A DNA stretch of 7,074 nt, taken from the NCBI GenBank assembly GCA_003551945.1, contig PUNZ01000089.1, positions 1-7,074 on the forward strand. The letters run 5' to 3'. Below the pieces are notes generated by a model. The model saw nothing but the letters and a program-made list of their open reading frames with translations, had not been told where the DNA came from and ran no database searches. This document shows positions 4,577 to 7,074 of this stretch, one piece after another. Origin of the DNA: Halovenus sp. (GTDB lineage: Archaea; Halobacteriota; Halobacteria; Halobacteriales; Haloarculaceae). How positions within the stretch are numbered: the first letter of the stretch is position 1; every line of letters starts with the position of its first letter. A program made the position numbers and the translations under genes.

Positions 4577-5434
4577 ATGACAGTCAGCATACTCGTGCCG
4601 TCGTCGCTCGTCCGAGAGGCCGAGGACAAACGCGAGGCAACTCGCAAACTCGGAACGGTGGCCCGCGCGGCCATCATCTTCAGGGTAGACCGAATCACGG
4701 TCTTTCCTGACCCCGGGTTTGAAGGTAACTACGACGATGGGTTCGTCGAAACCGTACTTCGGTACGCCGCGACACCGCCGTACCTCCGAAAGGAGGTGTG
4801 GGGTACGCGGGACGAACTAGCGTATGCGGGCGTCTTGCCGCCGCTCCGCGTCACAACACGGACCGGCTCCGGATCGGAGGGTTCGGGGTCGTTAAGACAG
4901 GGAATCGTGACCGATGTCGGTGCTGATGGGCGCGTCTGGGTCAATTGCGGACTGCAACACCCACTCTCTCTCCCCGTCCCGAACGGGATGGAACTCACGG
5001 AGGGAGACCGCGTTTCCGTCAGGGTCTCTTCGCGAGAGCCGGTTCGGGCGAAACTAACTGATGAGCCACTTCCTGGCTACGCAGTGGACGCCGCGAACCT
5101 CGATTCGGCAGTTACACGCGACGACGCTGGGTTCACCATCGCGACTTCGCGGTTTGGTGAGCCAGTGACCGCGTCGACACTCTCCACGCTCGTCCCCAGC
5201 ACACACGCTGGCAGCGAGGGTTCCGGTGTCGACTGTACCGTCGCCTTTGGCGCGCCTGAGCGCGGTCTGCCGGAGATATTGGGCATTTCGCCCGAGTCGA
5301 TACGCGAAGCGGACTCCACCGAGACTGGCGGGTTCGACCGCTGGCTGAATACGGTTCCAAACCAGGGCAGTGAGGTTGTGAGAACTGAGGAAGCAGTTCT
5401 TGCGACGCTTGCTGTGCTGAACCTCATGGAGTGA
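4577..5434 (+). CDS. SPOUT-class RNA methyltransferase with OB-fold insert (MTH1/COG2106-like)
   Basis: This 285-residue protein is a predicted S-adenosylmethionine-dependent RNA methyltransferase of the archaeal MTH1 and eukaryotic SPOUT1 group, annotated as a putative RNA uridine-N3 methyltransferase. The N-terminal half has a Rossmann-like start (MTVSILVPSS), AEDKREATRKLG at 15-26, TPPYLRKEVW at 66-75 and LPPLR at 87-91. Residues about 105-160, with GIVTDVGADGRVWVNCG and later GDRVSVRV, look like the inserted beta-rich OB fold. The C-terminal trefoil-knot region shows FGAPERGL at 224-231 and NTVPNQGSEVVRTEEAVLATLAVLN at its end, which form the cofactor pocket. I prefer ATG 4577 because its first residues match the family start as I remember it; GTG 4556 would add seven residues inside a hairpin. 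From memory, MTH1 also precedes the L3 gene in Methanothermobacter. The rRNA target is inferred. Confidence 0.85.
   Translation: MTVSILVPSSLVREAEDKREATRKLGTVARAAIIFRVDRITVFPDPGFEGNYDDGFVETVLRYAATPPYLRKEVWGTRDELAYAGVLPPLRVTTRTGSGSEGSGSLRQGIVTDVGADGRVWVNCGLQHPLSLPVPNGMELTEGDRVSVRVSSREPVRAKLTDEPLPGYAVDAANLDSAVTRDDAGFTIATSRFGEPVTASTLSTLVPSTHAGSEGSGVDCTVAFGAPERGLPEILGISPESIREADSTETGGFDRWLNTVPNQGSEVVRTEEAVLATLAVLNLME
5428..5434 (+). promoter_or_regulatory. SD-like site for rpl3 overlapping the SPOUT stop codon
   Basis: GGAGTGA is close to the archaeal SD consensus GGAGGTGA, lies 7 nt before the rpl3 ATG at 5442, and ends with the TGA stop of the SPOUT gene. It is the clearest SD-like site in the window and suggests coupled translation within the operon. 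Confidence 0.55.
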
Positions 5435-5441
5435 AACGCAC

Positions 5442-6446
5442 ATGCCACAATCAAACAGACCACGAAAAGGCTCACTGGGCTTTGGCCCGCGAAGCCGTGC
5501 GGCCAGCGAAACGCCGCGGTTTTCGAGTTGGCCGGACGACGAAGGCCAGCCGGGACTGCAGGGTTTTGCCGGATATAAAGCCGGCATGACACACGTCGTG
5601 ATGATTAACGACGAACCTGATTCCGCCCGTGAAGGGATGGAAGAGACGGTACCGGTGACCGTCATCGAGACGCCACCGATGCGTGTCGCCGCCCTACGAG
5701 CCTACGAAGAAACGCCATATGGTAAGCGCCCGCTGACGGAAGTCTGGGCAGACGAGTTCCACCCGGAACTCGAACGCGCACTTGACCTGCCAGACGAGCC
5801 AGATGCGGACGCAGCAGAACAGCTACAGGACGCCCTCGATACGGGCAGAATCTCGGAAGTTCGTGCAATTACGCATACCGTTCCGAGCGAGCTCGACGGC
5901 GTCCCCAAGAAACGACCTGACGTGATGGAAAACCGCATCGGCGGTGGCTCAGTCGCGGACCGCGTCGAGTTCGGCCTTGACCTCCTCGAAGATGGAGAGT
6001 ACGCCGCAACCGACGTCTTCCGTGCTGGCGAGTACGCCGATATTGCGGGCGTCACCAAAGGAAAGGGAACGCAGGGCCCCGTCAAACGATGGGGTGTCCA
6101 GAAGCGGAAAGGAAAACACGCACGCCAAGGATGGCGCCGACGTATCGGCAACCTTGGTCCGTGGAATCCTTCCCGCGTGCGCTCGACTGTTCCACAACTG
6201 GGACAGATGGGTTACCACCAGCGAACTGAGCTCAACAAACGTCTCATCGACCTTGATGAGGAACTCACCGTCGATGGCGGTTTCGTCGACTACGGTGAGG
6301 TCGAGGGTGATTACACCCTCGTCAAAGGCTCCGTTCCTGGCCCAAACAAGAGCCTGGTTCGCCTGCGCCCTGCCGTGCGACCGAACGACCAGCCGCGCCT
6401 CGACCCAGAGGTGCGATACGTCTCGACGGTCTCAAATCAAGGATAA
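5442..6446 (+). CDS. rpl3: Large-subunit ribosomal protein uL3 (L3)
   Basis: This 334-residue protein is the archaeal/eukaryotic-type L3 of the 50S subunit, which binds 23S rRNA early in assembly and reaches towards the peptidyl-transferase centre. Landmarks are the basic N-terminal tail RPRKGSLGFGPR at 6-17, LQGFAGYKAGMTHVV at 39-53, VTVIETPPMR at 72-81, and the most conserved block, 200-267, containing GVTKGKGTQGPVKRWG, KRKGKHARQGWRRR, IGNLGPWNPSRV and GQMGYHQRTELNKR. Trp241 corresponds to the tryptophan of the central W-finger extension. The end, RLDPEVRYVSTVSNQG, is typical of haloarchaeal L3. The insert around 100-180 is very acidic, as expected for a high-salt cytoplasm. The ATG has an SD-like site overlapping the end of the upstream gene. 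uL4 follows 3 bp downstream, the standard archaeal order. Confidence 0.98.
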   Translation: MPQSNRPRKGSLGFGPRSRAASETPRFSSWPDDEGQPGLQGFAGYKAGMTHVVMINDEPDSAREGMEETVPVTVIETPPMRVAALRAYEETPYGKRPLTEVWADEFHPELERALDLPDEPDADAAEQLQDALDTGRISEVRAITHTVPSELDGVPKKRPDVMENRIGGGSVADRVEFGLDLLEDGEYAATDVFRAGEYADIAGVTKGKGTQGPVKRWGVQKRKGKHARQGWRRRIGNLGPWNPSRVRSTVPQLGQMGYHQRTELNKRLIDLDEELTVDGGFVDYGEVEGDYTLVKGSVPGPNKSLVRLRPAVRPNDQPRLDPEVRYVSTVSNQG

Positions 6447-6449
6447 ACC

Positions 6450-7074
6450 ATGCAGGTACCAGTATACACACTTGACGGCGACGAAGACGGGGAAGCTGAG
6501 CTTCCAGCCGTTTTCGACAGCGAGTATCGCCCAGACCTTATCCGACGGGCCGTCCTCGCGGCACAAGCAAACAGAAAACAGGACTACGGTGCAGACGAGT
6601 ACGCTGGACTGCGAACCCCTGCCGAATCATTCGGTAGCGGTCGCGGTCTGGCACACGTCCCCCGTGAAGGTGGTCGTGCACGACGCGTCCCACAAGCAGT
6701 TGGTGGACGCAAAGCACACCCACCAAAAACGGAAAAGGACCAGTCGCTCGATATCAACGATAAAGAGCGCAAAAAAGCCGTTCGCTCGGCAATTGCCGCG
6801 ACGGCGGACGTTGAACTCGTCCGAGAACGCGGACACCAGTTCGACGAGGATATTGAACTCCCGCTCGTCGTGAGTGACGAGTTCGAAGACCTCGAAAAGA
6901 CCAAAGAGGCTGCAGAAGCGCTCGAAGCGCTGGGCCTTGCAGCCGACATCGAGCGAGCGGACAACCGCTCTGTTCGTGCTGGCCGCGGGACGACCCGAGG
7001 TCGGAAATACCGGAGCCCAAAATCTATCCTCTTCGTGACCAGCGAGGAGCCTTCACGTGCAGCCCGCAACCTTG
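6450..7074 (+). CDS. rpl4: Large-subunit ribosomal protein uL4 (L4), 3' partial
   Basis: The frame from ATG 6450 stays open to the right edge, giving 208 complete codons; the family has about 250 residues, so roughly the last 40 are missing. It begins MQVPVYTLDGDEDG and contains PDLIRRAVLAAQANRKQDYG, then the extended loop RTPAESFGSGRGLAHVPREGGRARRVPQAVGGRKAHPP at about 55-92, which in L4 lines the peptide exit tunnel. It continues with ERKKAVRSAIAATADVELVRERGH, the globular core (LPLVVSDEFEDLEKTKEA), and GRGTTRGRKYRSPKSILFV near the edge. In bacteria L4 also represses its own operon; whether this holds in archaea is not shown. The ATG is 3 bp after the rpl3 stop, with only a weak AAGGAT before it, so translational coupling with rpl3 is likely. 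Confidence 0.97.
   Translation, partial: MQVPVYTLDGDEDGEAELPAVFDSEYRPDLIRRAVLAAQANRKQDYGADEYAGLRTPAESFGSGRGLAHVPREGGRARRVPQAVGGRKAHPPKTEKDQSLDINDKERKKAVRSAIAATADVELVRERGHQFDEDIELPLVVSDEFEDLEKTKEAAEALEALGLAADIERADNRSVRAGRGTTRGRKYRSPKSILFVTSEEPSRAARNL

Noticed and set aside
5944..6873. Long plus-strand ORF in another frame across rpl3 and rpl4
   Set aside because: It overlaps two certain ribosomal-protein genes and is Ser/Thr/Arg-rich with no motifs; it is a frame shadow.

Overview
The window looks like chromosomal DNA from a halophilic archaeon (class Halobacteria). The proteins are strongly acidic, and the ribosomal proteins and aldolase match the haloarchaeal style. Starts include ATG and GTG. 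Several genes have a TATA-like element about 27-30 bp before the start codon, as expected for leaderless haloarchaeal transcripts. By eye, coding G+C is in the mid-50s to low 60s percent, which is modest for this group, and the large intergenic region is clearly A+T richer. I cannot name the genus.

Layout. (1) 3-539 (+): the 3' part of an unrecognised gene whose product ends in a probable winged-helix domain; it enters from beyond the left edge. (2) 644-2325 (+): a two-gene gluconeogenic unit, class I (DhnA-type) fructose-bisphosphate aldolase followed 17 bp later by class I fructose-1,6-bisphosphatase. (3) 2347-4092 (-): an iron-sulfur XPD/DinG-type DNA helicase convergent with fbp; a hairpin shared by both strands spans the junction. 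(4) 4093-4576: a 484-bp non-coding region between the divergent helicase and SPOUT gene. (5) 4577-7074 (+): the start of the large ribosomal-protein operon, with a SPOUT-class RNA methyltransferase containing an OB-fold insert, then uL3 (rpl3) and uL4 (rpl4, cut by the right edge).

How the genes work together. Aldolase and bisphosphatase catalyse consecutive steps, triose phosphates to fructose-1,6-bisphosphate to fructose-6-phosphate. The SPOUT protein, uL3 and uL4 belong together as a predicted rRNA-modifying enzyme and two early-assembling 50S proteins. Gene spacing is very tight (7 bp, then 3 bp), and an SD-like site overlaps the end of the SPOUT gene.

The most interesting part is 4093-4576. 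It holds a good TATA element (4231-4238), and a 5' hairpin sits about where transcription should begin. Downstream is a 9-bp bulged stem, then a 10-bp perfect inverted repeat enclosing a 14-bp perfect palindrome and followed by five T residues. An exact 11-nt C-rich repeat falls in two predicted unpaired regions. Together these suggest either an undescribed small RNA of about 175 nt or a structured leader/attenuator for the ribosomal-protein operon. A second TATA element (4513-4520) and a perfect 7-bp hairpin directly before the SPOUT ATG add a further regulatory layer. All structural statements are hand-made base-pairing observations, not computed folds.
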